Positions 14,216 to 22,337 of a DNA stretch of 64,000 bases are shown in pieces. This DNA is from Comamonas sp. lk. Its GTDB lineage: Bacteria; Pseudomonadota; Gammaproteobacteria; Burkholderiales; Burkholderiaceae_C. The stretch's first letter is position 1. The number at the start of each line of letters is the position of its first letter. The position numbers and the translations under genes are program-made. The notes under the pieces were generated by a model, which was given only the letters and a program-made list of their open reading frames with translations, did not search any database and was not told the origin of the DNA. The stretch is from contig NZ_UOOB01000001.1 of assembly GCF_900564145.1 (NCBI RefSeq), forward strand, positions 1,614,754-1,678,753, given 5' to 3'.

Positions 14216-16895
14216 GATCAATATTTACCCCGGACAGATGCCGAGCCAGCCTGTGGAGTCCCACCCCTGGGCAGGCACGATTGCGGGCTGGTTTGCGGCG
14301 GTGGGCATTGACTATGCGGCGCGCGAGATCCAGCCCATCACGCTGCACCTCAATGGCGTGCTGCTGCCGGTGGATGCTTGGGCCGAGACGGTGATCAGCA
14401 ATGAAGACCAGGTGGATATCCGCCCCATCCCTCACGGCGGCGTCTTCAAGCTGGTTGGCAGCATTTTCAACTTCTTCTTTGGCTGGCTGCTCCCGTCCAC
14501 CAGCAATCAGCGCTACGACACGCCGCAGGGCAAGCAGCTGAGTTCGGCCGAGGGTAAGGCCAACACGGCAAAGCTCAATGGTGTGGTGCCCGAGCTGCTG
14601 GGCCAGTTCATCCGCTACCCCGACTATCTGACCCCGCCGCGCCGCTATTTCAGCACGCCGCGCGAGCAGTGGCTGGAGATGCTGCTATGTGTCGGCCCCG
14701 GCCAGTACCAGATCGACCCGGCCACGGTCAAGATTGGCAATACGCCGCTGAGCACGCTGGAGGGCGCTGAGTTCACCGTGCACGGTCCTGGCGCCGATAT
14801 CGGCGGCATCACCCAGCATGAAAACTGGTACAGCTGCCCGGAGGTGGGTGGCACCAGCGCCGGCACGGCGGGGCTTGAGCTGAGCGCCATTGACTCGGGC
14901 AACGTCAATCCCACGGCAGGGAGCTATGCGCTCAACGGCGCGCAGATCACTGCTGATGTGGATTGGCCCAATGCCTGGGGCTCTGGCACCGCCATGTCGC
15001 TGATGTTTGAGCAGGACGTGACGGTCGCCACGGTGCTGATGACGGGCGAGGAGGGCGGCTCCTACAATACCTTCACTGCTGACTGGCGAGAGATTGCGCC
15101 ATCTCTGTGGATGCTGCTCACGGCTTCGGGTGCGCTGACGGGCTCGCTGCGGGTGGAGTCCGTGGCCGGCAACATGATCACCCTGGCTGAGCCTGTCAGC
15201 GACGGTGACGGGGGCTTCACCTATAGGCTCATCAGCGGCCTGCCCGATGGGGTCATATCACTGGCCGTGTGCCGTGCGGGGCGTACCTACACGGCTTCGT
15301 CAGTGGCCGGCCAGGTGCTGACGGTGGCTCCCAGCGAGGGCGGCAGCTGGGCGGGCTTTGCGCCGCGCACCGTGTCGGCGGCTAAGGCCAGCTTTACCGT
15401 GCAGGCAGCTACCGTCTACGGTGAGCAGGCGGGCCCCTTTGTAAGCTGCCCGGCCGCCGAGGTCAGCAGCACGCTGGAGGTGGACATCTTCTTCAGCCAG
15501 GGCCTTTGCTATGTCTCCGACAAGGGGGAGGTGCAGGGCAGATCCGTGGGGGTGGAGATCCAGTACCGGGACTACGCCGCCGGCGGCGCCTGGCAGAGCG
15601 TGGTCAAGTGGTACACCGATGCCACCATGGATCAGATCGGTTTCACCGAGCGTATCGCCTTGCCCTATGCCATGCGGCCGCAGGTGCGGGTGCGACGCAG
15701 GGGGGCCAAGAGCACCAGCACGCAGGTGCACGATGAGGTGCAGTGGTACGCCATGCGCACGCGGCTGCCAACGCGCACCAGCTACCCGGACTGGACCACG
15801 CTGAGCGTGCGTGTGCGGGGCCTGGGGCAGATCGCAGCCAGGTCGGAGAACCAGGTCAACCTGGTGGCCACGCGCATGCTGCCCGTGCTGCAGGGCGATG
15901 GCTCCTGGAGCGCAGATCAGCCTACACGGGATATCTCGGCCGCTCTGCGGCACATCAGCAGCACGGTGGGCTATGGCCTGGACAGCATCGACATGGCCAA
16001 GCTGCAGCACCTGCATGGCATCTGGATGGCTCGTGGTGAAACGGCAGACCATGTGTTTGACGAAACCACGGTGCTCGCCGCCCTGCAGGCAGTGCTGGCC
16101 GCAGGCATGTCCGAGCTGACGATTGATGACGGCCTGCTGCGCTCTGTGCGCGCGGGTGTGCGTACGTTCGAAGACGGCCATGCCTACAGCGCGCAGAACA
16201 CCACGGAGGGCATTGCGCGGTCATTCAGCGGCATCCGGCCCGACGACAACGATGGCGTGGAGGTGGAGTTCAGCGACGCCGGCGACAACTGGAACACCAA
16301 GACGGTGAACTGTGTGCTGCCTGGCTCGCTGGGCATCAAGCTGGAAAAGCTCAAGGTACTGGGGGTGACAGACCGCACGCGCGCCTGGCGCATCGGCATG
16401 CGCCGTGCCCGGCAGCAGCGGTATGAGCGCTGGACGTACACCTTCACCACGGAGCTGGACGCGCTGAACAACAGCTACGGCGACTTTGTCAGCCTGGTGG
16501 ATGACATCCCTGGCTTCGGCCAATCGGCCCTGCTCACTGGCATCAGCAATGCCAGTGGCCAGGCCCGGCTGGAGGTGACAGAGCCGCTGCGCTGGGATGG
16601 TGCAGATCCGTATGTCGTGGCGTTTCGCAGGCCTGACGGCACGCTGGCCGGTCCATGGCCGGCAGCTCAAGGGGCAAGCGCCTATGAAGTGCTGGCCCCG
16701 ATCCCGGTTGGGGAGTGGCCGCAGATCAAGCTGCCGGAGCCGCCGCACGTGTATTTCGGGCCGGTCACCCGCTGGAGCTTCCCGGCCATCGTCAAGAAGG
16801 TCAGCCCCAGCGGTACCGATGGAGCCAGCGTGCAGTGCGTGAACTACGACGCACGCTTGTTCGATGACGACGACAACGCGCCACCGCCACTTTGA
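14211..16895 (+). CDS. Host-specificity / tail tip attachment protein (J / TipJ-like)
   Basis: The 894-residue product is the central tail-tip protein that contacts the host receptor. An N-terminal segment (IDYAAREIQPITLHLNGVLL, then VDIRPIPHGG) and FFFGWLLPS precede the TipJ core, with KLNGVVPELLGQFIRYPDYL. Fibronectin-like and beta-rich repeats follow, then late motifs such as LGQIAARSENQVNLVATRML and WTYTFTTELDAL. The ATG at 14211 corresponds to the presumed ancestral ATGA overlap with the NlpC/P60 gene. The frame can extend to 14160, but that would translate through the duplicated hairpin. The lambda gpI equivalent is absent or fused into its N-terminus. Confidence 0.88.
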   Translation: MTINIYPGQMPSQPVESHPWAGTIAGWFAAVGIDYAAREIQPITLHLNGVLLPVDAWAETVISNEDQVDIRPIPHGGVFKLVGSIFNFFFGWLLPSTSNQRYDTPQGKQLSSAEGKANTAKLNGVVPELLGQFIRYPDYLTPPRRYFSTPREQWLEMLLCVGPGQYQIDPATVKIGNTPLSTLEGAEFTVHGPGADIGGITQHENWYSCPEVGGTSAGTAGLELSAIDSGNVNPTAGSYALNGAQITADVDWPNAWGSGTAMSLMFEQDVTVATVLMTGEEGGSYNTFTADWREIAPSLWMLLTASGALTGSLRVESVAGNMITLAEPVSDGDGGFTYRLISGLPDGVISLAVCRAGRTYTASSVAGQVLTVAPSEGGSWAGFAPRTVSAAKASFTVQAATVYGEQAGPFVSCPAAEVSSTLEVDIFFSQGLCYVSDKGEVQGRSVGVEIQYRDYAAGGAWQSVVKWYTDATMDQIGFTERIALPYAMRPQVRVRRRGAKSTSTQVHDEVQWYAMRTRLPTRTSYPDWTTLSVRVRGLGQIAARSENQVNLVATRMLPVLQGDGSWSADQPTRDISAALRHISSTVGYGLDSIDMAKLQHLHGIWMARGETADHVFDETTVLAALQAVLAAGMSELTIDDGLLRSVRAGVRTFEDGHAYSAQNTTEGIARSFSGIRPDDNDGVEVEFSDAGDNWNTKTVNCVLPGSLGIKLEKLKVLGVTDRTRAWRIGMRRARQQRYERWTYTFTTELDALNNSYGDFVSLVDDIPGFGQSALLTGISNASGQARLEVTEPLRWDGADPYVVAFRRPDGTLAGPWPAAQGASAYEVLAPIPVGEWPQIKLPEPPHVYFGPVTRWSFPAIVKKVSPSGTDGASVQCVNYDARLFDDDDNAPPPL

Positions 16896-16932
16896 GTAGC
16901 CGGCCACCTGGCCTCAGAGATCTTTATCACCC

Positions 16933-16961
16933 GCCCGCATGGTTCGCCCAGCGGGCTTTTT
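16933..16961 (+). terminator. Intrinsic terminator between J-type gene and tail fibre
   Basis: Stem GCCCGC/GCGGGC with a 12-nt loop and five T residues, 37 bp after the J-type stop and 17 bp before the fibre start. Confidence 0.75.
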
Positions 16962-16977
16962 GTTTCTGTGAGGGCAC

Positions 16978-19437
16978 ATGACCACTTACAACACCCACAA
17001 TCCTCTGGGTAGCCAAGACCCACGCGACCTGTTCGATAACGCGCAGAACATGGACAGCGCGGCGAACTCTCAGACTGCGGAAGAATGGATCGACCGCCTC
17101 GGGAAGTCGCGTAAGACATGGCATGGGATTGAAAAGAAGGCGAATCTGGACATTGCAACGGCTGTGGCCGAGGCTGTAGACGTCGCAACTGCAGAGGCCG
17201 GGGGGTATCGCGACGAATCTCAACAGGCACGAGATGACGCCAAGGCTGCTGCAGGCGCCATCGGTCCCATCAAGTTCTATGACACCTATGCCAAAGCGCT
17301 GGCAGACATTGCGAACATCCCTGTTGATGGATTGATCGAAGTTTCCGATGACGAGACCCAAGAAGGAGCTCGGACACGCTATTTCAAAAGAACTGGAGAC
17401 TTGCTTGAGTTTGCAGTTAATTTGGATCAGCTACGCCTTGACTTGGAGGCGGCCTCAGGCACGGAGCGCGTTACCTACCAAGCGCCAGGTCCTGGCTCGG
17501 TTCAAATGCCTTTGAATAAAAAGCTTTCAGAGGTGCGGTCGGCGCGTGATAAAGGTGCAAGAGGCGACGGTGTAACCGAAGATACCGATGCCTTAAACAG
17601 CGCATTTCATGATCCAGTGACTCTTACACAAGGAGTCTATTTGGGAAATCCATCTTCAGTATCAAAACTTCGCCTCAGAGGAATCGATGCAGAAATAAAA
17701 AAATTGGATTCGTCTGGAAATATTATTCCTCTGATAAACGCAGATTACAGCAGCATTTCTGATATTCGCTTACGTGCAAACAAGGGCGGTAATGCTAATG
17801 CTAGCGGCCATCATATCGCCGTCGAAGACGGAATTGATATGACGTTCAGAGACATTGAGATACTTGGGGCCGAAGGTAAAGGCGCTGGTCTGATGTTCTA
17901 TCCAAGCTCCGCCCCTTTTCAAGAGAGGATAATTGTTTCAAATATTAGAGGGGCATACAACCGCGGTGCCGATGGCGATGGATGCCTTGTCTTGATGACG
18001 AAGGTCCGTAACTCTGTCGTTACCAACATTCTTGCAAAAGAATTTGGGAGGTTTGGTGCTTTGGAGTTGAAGGATTATGCGACTCACAATGTTGTCTCAT
18101 CAGTTATCGCTGATGGATGCGTCAACGGTGTTACTTTTGGATCAGAGACATCGAACAATCCGACACTCAATATACTTTCCAATATCATTGCAAAAAGCCC
18201 TTCGTCCTTCGGCCTCCACGCTGGAGATGGAGACAATAATTTGTTTAATGGGGCGATTGTTGATTGCTCCGGTTCTGAGGGTTCTCAAATCGGAGCAATT
18301 ACAAACAATGGCGAAAATAACGCATTTACTGATGTTTTGATTAGCGGGTTGTCAGGAACCTCCCCGGGAGGTTCGACGTATGTTCCGTACCCTGTCAGAT
18401 TTTTACCGTTGGCAAAGAATAATTACGCATCAACTTTCGCGCACTACGCTGCAGATAATCTCGTAACGTTTGCTGTGGGGGCTGTCCGTAACTTTGTCGA
18501 AATCAAACACCCAGGGAGTAGGGTTGATATATTTGAGAAGTCTTCCTATATAACTGGAAGAGAATCTATAGACGCATCCTCAAATAGCAATGTCTTGCAT
18601 GCTCCCGCGCTTGGAATGTATTTCGGGACGATGTCTGGGCGATTTGAATGGAGGTATAAGCATGCTGGAATGCCTGCCAGTACTCTTTTCTCCTCCGATA
18701 GATTCAGATTCACAGGAGATGGAGACATTTATCACGCAATTGGAGGTGGCTCCGCCGCTGGCGTGAAGCTGTTTAAATCGAACGGCGAGTACAGGACGCT
18801 TGCTTTTGATAGCAGCGATAGGTTGCGTTTGGGGCTGACAAAAACGGCATGGGTTCAATTTGGCACTGACAGCATTGTCACAAGCCTGGACAACACGGTG
18901 GCTTTGGGCCAACCAAGTCTGCGTTATTCGGTGCTGTACGCCGGCACGGGGACCATCAACACATCAGACAGTCGAGAAAAGACTGAGCCCGAGCAAATTT
19001 CTGATGGAGTCCTGGACGCTTGGGGCGATGTTCAGTTCATTGCCTACCGATGGCTGCACATGGTTGCGGAAAAGGGTGATTCTGCTCGCGTGCACTATGG
19101 CCTGATCGCACAGCAAGTGCGCGATGCTTTTATTGCCCGAGGGCTGGATGGAACGCGCTACGGGCTTCTCTGCTATGACTCATGGACTGATAAGTACGAG
19201 CCCGTTCTGGAGTCTCGCTTAAACCAGTCCGGAGAAGAAGAGCTGCATGAAACAGGTGAGCAGCGCTTGGTTCTTGCAGCAGGAGATCGCTGGGGTATCC
19301 GTCCGGATCAATGCCTTTTTCTGGAGGCTGCGTATCAGCGTCGCCGATGCAGCCGACTTGAAGCAGAGCATTTACGAATGGGTGACCGATTGAAGCGCCT
19401 GGAAGACCACGCTGGCCTTGAACCATTGCCTCAATAA
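16978..19437 (+). CDS. Tail fibre/spike with C-terminal S74 intramolecular chaperone
   Basis: The 819-residue protein has three parts. Residues 1-145 are a conserved virion-binding head (SQDPRDLFDNAQNMD, an AEEWIDRLGKSRKTW motif and an Ala-rich coiled coil). Residues about 170-640 look like a beta-helix receptor-binding or depolymerase region, with many short Asn/Ser/Gly strands (SSISDIRLRA, then VVSSVIADGCVNGVTFG). Residues from about 655 form a peptidase S74 chaperone: TINTSDSREKTEPEQI holds the candidate catalytic Ser of self-cleavage, followed by AYRWLHMV and HYGLIAQQVRDAF. The middle is clearly AT-richer than both ends, consistent with modular exchange of host-range determinants. Confidence 0.88.
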   Translation: MTTYNTHNPLGSQDPRDLFDNAQNMDSAANSQTAEEWIDRLGKSRKTWHGIEKKANLDIATAVAEAVDVATAEAGGYRDESQQARDDAKAAAGAIGPIKFYDTYAKALADIANIPVDGLIEVSDDETQEGARTRYFKRTGDLLEFAVNLDQLRLDLEAASGTERVTYQAPGPGSVQMPLNKKLSEVRSARDKGARGDGVTEDTDALNSAFHDPVTLTQGVYLGNPSSVSKLRLRGIDAEIKKLDSSGNIIPLINADYSSISDIRLRANKGGNANASGHHIAVEDGIDMTFRDIEILGAEGKGAGLMFYPSSAPFQERIIVSNIRGAYNRGADGDGCLVLMTKVRNSVVTNILAKEFGRFGALELKDYATHNVVSSVIADGCVNGVTFGSETSNNPTLNILSNIIAKSPSSFGLHAGDGDNNLFNGAIVDCSGSEGSQIGAITNNGENNAFTDVLISGLSGTSPGGSTYVPYPVRFLPLAKNNYASTFAHYAADNLVTFAVGAVRNFVEIKHPGSRVDIFEKSSYITGRESIDASSNSNVLHAPALGMYFGTMSGRFEWRYKHAGMPASTLFSSDRFRFTGDGDIYHAIGGGSAAGVKLFKSNGEYRTLAFDSSDRLRLGLTKTAWVQFGTDSIVTSLDNTVALGQPSLRYSVLYAGTGTINTSDSREKTEPEQISDGVLDAWGDVQFIAYRWLHMVAEKGDSARVHYGLIAQQVRDAFIARGLDGTRYGLLCYDSWTDKYEPVLESRLNQSGEEELHETGEQRLVLAAGDRWGIRPDQCLFLEAAYQRRRCSRLEAEHLRMGDRLKRLEDHAGLEPLPQ

Positions 19438-19448
19438 CTCAACCAGAT

Positions 19449-19471
19449 AGCCCGCTGTGCGGGCTTTTTTT
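19449..19471 (+). terminator. Intrinsic terminator after the tail fibre gene
   Basis: AGCCCGC-TGT-GCGGGCT perfect 7-bp stem followed by six T, 12 bp after the fibre stop and 22 bp before the lysis cassette. Confidence 0.88.
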
Positions 19472-19492
19472 CTGCCCGAGGGAGGGCAACAA

Positions 19493-19891
19493 ATGGCAGA
19501 ACCTGCATCGACCACGACGGCAGTGACCATCATCGGCGCCGCAGTCTCCACGCAAGTGCTCACGGCATTTGGGGTGCCGCTAGGGCTACGTGCTGACGTG
19601 CTGCTCGCCGGCTTTCTGGGCAGCCTGATCGCAATCATTTTGCTGAACACCGTGCCAGGCAGCAACGACACCTTGCGGGACATGGTGCGCTTGGCTTTTC
19701 GCCGCATGGCCGTGGCCGGAGCCAGCTCCCTGACGGCGGGTTATCTCACGCCGCTGGTGCTACTTGTGGCCAACGTGCCTGAGTCCGTCCTGCTGTCGAT
19801 GGCTTGCATTGTCGGGGCTGGCGCGCAGAGCTTTCTGCGGTCGTTCATTGGCAAGTACCTGCCCAAGCAGGGCCAAGCGGAAGGGGGCTGA
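19493..19891 (+). CDS. Small multi-pass membrane protein, holin candidate
   Basis: The 132-residue product has three or four hydrophobic segments (TIIGAAVSTQVLTAFGVPLG, then VLLAGFLGSLIAIILL, then LTAGYLTPLVLLVANV and LLSMACIVGAGAQSFL). It has charged loops and a basic C-terminus. GGAGGG lies 8 nt upstream of its ATG. It opens the lysis cassette, where a holin or antiholin is expected. No family was recognised, so holin is an inference from topology and position. Confidence 0.72.
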   Translation: MAEPASTTTAVTIIGAAVSTQVLTAFGVPLGLRADVLLAGFLGSLIAIILLNTVPGSNDTLRDMVRLAFRRMAVAGASSLTAGYLTPLVLLVANVPESVLLSMACIVGAGAQSFLRSFIGKYLPKQGQAEGG

Positions 19892-19893
19892 CC

Positions 19894-20187
19894 ATGTTCT
19901 ATCCCGTGATTACGTTGCTCAGCGTACTGCACTGGCTCTGCGGCCTGGTCGTCGTGGCCGAGGCGCTCAACAAGCTGGAGCGCACCGCGCCCTGTATGCC
20001 TGGGCTTGCTCCTCGCACTCGCCTGGTGGCCTGGCTCAAAGCCATCGCCTGGGCGCTGCTCGCTCTGGGCGGTGCCGGCGCCCTGGTGGCGCCATGGCTG
20101 CGGCCCACACCACCAACCCTTGCTGATGTCTGCGTCATCGCAGGCTTCACTTTTCTCATCATTCGCACCCGTTTTAAGGAGGGTTGA
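19894..20187 (+). CDS. Small membrane protein, second holin/antiholin candidate
   Basis: The 97-residue protein starts 2 nt after the preceding stop. Hydrophobic segments are near residues 3-23 (VITLLSVLHWLCGLVVVAEA), 45-65 (AIAWALLALGGAGALVAPWL) and 75-90. A two- or three-segment small membrane protein between another such protein and an endolysin suggests a holin-antiholin pair. Which of the two forms the lethal hole cannot be told from sequence. Confidence 0.68.
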   Translation: MFYPVITLLSVLHWLCGLVVVAEALNKLERTAPCMPGLAPRTRLVAWLKAIAWALLALGGAGALVAPWLRPTPPTLADVCVIAGFTFLIIRTRFKEG

Positions 20188-20190
20188 CCC

Positions 20191-20649
20191 ATGAAGTTGA
20201 CAGAACATTTCACCTTGGCCGAGCTGGTGGCCAGCAGCACCGCGCGCAAGCTCGGGCTGGACAACACCCCGACCGCTGATGCCCTGCAGCAACTGCACCG
20301 CACGGCCCAGATGCTGGAGCGCGTGCGCACATTCCTTGGCGGCAAGGCCGTCATCGTCACCAGTGGCTATCGCAATCGCCAAGTCAATGCGGCTGTCGGT
20401 GGTGTCACATCGAGCGACCACGCGCAGGGCATGGCAGCTGATGTGAAGATCCCGGCATACGGGACGCCCTATGAGGTGGCCAAGGCTCTGGCACCGCAGA
20501 TCAGTGCACTGGGCATTGGGCAGATCATCTATGAAAGCGTGGGCGGGGCGCAGTGGGTGCACCTGTCCACGCGCATCCCCCTGCAGGCGGTCAATCGTGT
20601 GATTACGGTCCACGGCAAAACCACCATGGTGGGGATTCAGTCGGTATGA
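20191..20649 (+). CDS. Peptidase M15-type endolysin
   Basis: The 152-residue protein is a zinc D-Ala-D-Ala-type peptidase of the M15A group used by many phages as an endolysin. The zinc ligands are visible in SDHAQGMAADVKI (His and Asp) and QWVHLS (His), with TSGYRN preceding. It lacks a signal peptide, so a holin is needed for release, matching the genes before it. Its stop overlaps the Rz-like start (ATGA at 20646). Confidence 0.9.
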   Translation: MKLTEHFTLAELVASSTARKLGLDNTPTADALQQLHRTAQMLERVRTFLGGKAVIVTSGYRNRQVNAAVGGVTSSDHAQGMAADVKIPAYGTPYEVAKALAPQISALGIGQIIYESVGGAQWVHLSTRIPLQAVNRVITVHGKTTMVGIQSV

Positions 20650-21041
20650 CGACCGCAGCAAAGATTGCTGCAGCGCTTGCCCTGGCGCTGCTGCTGAGCT
20701 TGGCGGGCAATTTGGGTCTGGCCTGGATGTACGTGGGGCAGCGTGATGCGGCAACCCTGGCCAGATCCGATGCCGATCACGCCGGCGAAAAGGAGTCGCT
20801 GGCGCGTGGGAGTGCAGACGTGTGCACAAAAGCCGTCGAGGCCTTGCAGCTGGTCGGTGAAGGTCTCAAGCGCGAGCGCGACCAAGCCCGCGCACAGGCG
20901 GCTGCGGTAGCAGCTGGGCATAAGGCCCGCGCGGACAAGATCCTCAGCACGCCGGCCGCAGTGCCTGGCGATGCATGCGCAAGCGCACAAGCCCGAGTGG
21001 CTGAGCTGCTGGCGTCCCGTCAGTCTGCAGGAGGTCAGTAA
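20646..21041 (+). CDS. Rz-like inner-membrane spanin
   Basis: The 131-residue protein has one N-terminal membrane anchor (IAAALALALLLSLAGNLGLA) and a periplasmic helical domain with many Ala/Arg/Gln, the i-spanin layout. Spanins fuse inner and outer membranes in the last lysis step. The ATG at 20646 overlaps the endolysin stop; the longer frame from 20553 would lie inside the endolysin and was rejected. Confidence 0.85.
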   Translation: MTTAAKIAAALALALLLSLAGNLGLAWMYVGQRDAATLARSDADHAGEKESLARGSADVCTKAVEALQLVGEGLKRERDQARAQAAAVAAGHKARADKILSTPAAVPGDACASAQARVAELLASRQSAGGQ

Positions 21042-21343
21042 TGCGCCGTCTACCCCTACTCTCAGCTGCGCTGGCGGCCGCTGTCCTCCTGGCTGGTTGC
21101 GGTGCTGCGCCGCCGGCGAGGGTTGAGATTCAGCAGGTCAAGGTCGCCATGCCGGTTCCTTGCGATGAGCCCGAACCTGAGCGACCCAATATGCCGACCG
21201 AGCAACTGCCTGGCGGCGCTGACGTGGACATGTACGTCCAGGCCGCCGGCGCCGAGCTGGAGCGCCGCGAGGGCTATGAGATCCTGCTGCGGACGGCCCT
21301 GGCCAACTGCAAGCGGCCGCTCAAAGTGGCCAATGAAAAATGA
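21041..21343 (+). CDS. Rz1-like outer-membrane spanin lipoprotein
   Basis: The 100-residue precursor has a lipobox VLLAGC (Cys20) and a Pro/Glu-rich mature part (PCDEPEPERPNMPTEQLPGG), as in Rz1. It overlaps the Rz-like stop by one base, so this is a separated rather than embedded Rz/Rz1 pair. It is the last late gene on the plus strand and is followed by a strong terminator. Confidence 0.85.
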   Translation: MRRLPLLSAALAAAVLLAGCGAAPPARVEIQQVKVAMPVPCDEPEPERPNMPTEQLPGGADVDMYVQAAGAELERREGYEILLRTALANCKRPLKVANEK

Positions 21344-21382
21344 AAGCCTCCCCGGTGCTTCGGCATCGGGGAGGCTTTTTTT
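21344..21382. terminator. Strong bidirectional terminator between late operon and SOS operon
   Basis: A 15-bp stem (one G-U pair) with a TTCG loop, then a seven-T run on the plus strand. Read on the minus strand it also ends in a T-rich run, so it can stop the convergent minus-strand operon. Confidence 0.9.
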
Positions 21383-21407
21383 GTTTATGCGCTGTGCGGC
21401 TGCTGTG

Positions 21408-21617
21408 TCAGGGCTCGCAGTCCTCGTAGATCCAGGCCTTCATTTCTGCGTACACGTCTGCACTGTGAAAGTCCAGGCATTGGGGGTGCTTGGACTGCAG
21501 ATACTCATAAAACAGGTGCATGGCCACGCCCATGGCCATATAGTCCGATTCGGCCATCAGATCGCTCCAGGCGTACCAATGGTCAATGATTGCGCTGCGC
21601 GCGTCTTCACGTCGCAT
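21408..21617 (-). CDS. Hypothetical protein, second gene of the LexA-box operon
   Basis: The 69-residue product starts at an ATG with GGGGAG 7 nt upstream, inside the last codons of the preceding gene (11-nt overlap), so translation is coupled. The longer frame from 21686 lacks such a site. It is acidic and aromatic-rich (IIDHWYAWSDLMAESDYMAM, then AEMKAWIYEDCEP), predicted helical, with no signal peptide. No family is recognised. Co-expression with an SOS-controlled partner suggests a role in prophage induction or its aftermath (inference). Confidence 0.65.
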   Translation of the reverse strand: MRREDARSAIIDHWYAWSDLMAESDYMAMGVAMHLFYEYLQSKHPQCLDFHSADVYAEMKAWIYEDCEP

Positions 21618-21924
21618 GACTTTTCTCCCCTGGGACGCATATCCATGCTTGCCTGATAAAACTCTGCGTGTACGTGCGACTGCCATTCAGTCTCATGCTG
21701 CCCTTGTCGATGGCCACGAGATTGCAACAGTTCAGTGCCTCGATGACGTCCTTAATGCCTGGAGGAGCGCCGGGTTCTGGAAGTAGGTGCGCCTGGTTCT
21801 TGGGCATGCCGGTGCCGGGCAGCTTTGAATGCATATACAGCCATCCATACGCGCCGTTCGCCTGCGCGATTTCAGGCGGCAGCCGCTGGCCGTCTTCGTA
21901 CAGTTGATAGATAGTGCACCACAT
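21607..21924 (-). CDS. Hypothetical protein directly behind a LexA box
   Basis: The 105-residue product begins MWCTIYQLYEDGQRLPPEIA, contains GIKDVIEALNCCNLVAI, and has no recognised domain. The ATG is flush against the LexA box, so there is no room for a ribosome-binding site. The transcript is probably leaderless, with a -10-like TATAAA inside the box. The place (right end of prophage, minus strand, LexA-controlled) is the same as that of tum, the coliphage 186 antirepressor. That makes an SOS-induced antirepressor a reasonable hypothesis. Sequence similarity to Tum was not seen. Confidence 0.7.
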   Translation of the reverse strand: MWCTIYQLYEDGQRLPPEIAQANGAYGWLYMHSKLPGTGMPKNQAHLLPEPGAPPGIKDVIEALNCCNLVAIDKGSMRLNGSRTYTQSFIRQAWICVPGEKSHAT

Positions 21925-21943
21925 ACTGTTAATTTATACAGTA
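21924..21943 (-). promoter_or_regulatory. LexA (SOS) box overlapping a promoter
   Basis: TACTGT-N8-ACAGTA, a perfect match to the CTGT-N8-ACAG LexA operator with the extended TA ends. It lies at the 5' end of the minus-strand two-gene operon. Within it, on the minus strand, TATAAA can serve as -10, with TTGGCG about 19 bp upstream as -35. LexA binding would block this promoter until DNA damage. Confidence 0.88.
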
Positions 21944-22076
21944 TTTGAAAAACCTTTCGCCAACCATGTGCTGCGATGGGTCTGCGAGTGCCGTGCAGTA
22001 GAGTAGGTTTGAGCGTGGATCTTTGTGTGGGTGTGCGCGGTTGCGCTATAACATATTGATTATTAAGGGAATTCAA

Positions 22077-22123
22077 GGATTGCAAATCCGGTTAGACCAG
22101 TTCGACTCTGGTTCGCGCCTCCA
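22077..22123 (+). other. attR: 3' fragment of tRNA-Cys (GCA), prophage right boundary
   Basis: The segment contains the anticodon loop TTGCAAA, a perfect T-arm (ACCAG-TTCGACT-CTGGT) and the acceptor 3' strand ending TCGCGCC-T-CCA, typical of bacterial tRNA-Cys. The matching 5' half (acceptor, D-arm) is absent upstream, so it is not a working tRNA. This is the duplicated core left when a phage integrates into the 3' half of a tRNA gene. The intact tRNA-Cys should be at the other prophage end, left of the window. Confidence 0.9.
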
Positions 22124-22128
22124 AAACA

Positions 22129-22159
22129 AGCCAGAACTCTTATGAGTTCTGGCTTTTTT
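22129..22159 (+). terminator. Original tRNA-Cys terminator, now stranded beside attR
   Basis: AGCCAGAACTC-TTAT-GAGTTCTGGCT perfect 11-bp stem with a T-run, 5 bp after the tRNA fragment. Confidence 0.9.
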
Positions 22160-22253
22160 CATTTCTGCATTGTTCGTTTGCAGAGTCTTTCTTGTTGCGA
22201 GTTCATGCGCGGGACCTGTGGCTGCAAATACATGTAGTGACAGATCACTTTGC

Positions 22254-22271
22254 TTAGTCTTATTGGACGAT
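22254..22271 (+). promoter_or_regulatory. Dyad site A, TTAGTC-N6-GACGAT (candidate TesR operator)
   Basis: TTAGTC TTATTG GACGAT ends 66 bp before the start of the first SDR gene. It shares GTC-N6-GACGAT with sites at 25846, 41475 and 60403, and its first seven bases (TTAGTCT) with site B. Confidence 0.7.
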
Positions 22272-22337
22272 GGGCATTCCTGCGTCTTTTCCTAAGCTGT
22301 CTCCATGCGTCGATCGCAAATCAACAAGGAGACATGT

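Noticed and set aside
20815..20830. Third copy of the 14-bp palindrome
   Set aside because: Only ACGTGTGCAC is present; the other arm is missing, so chance is sufficient.
22077..22123. Functional tRNA-Cys gene
   Set aside because: The acceptor 5' strand and D-arm are missing; upstream sequence does not pair with TCGCGCC.
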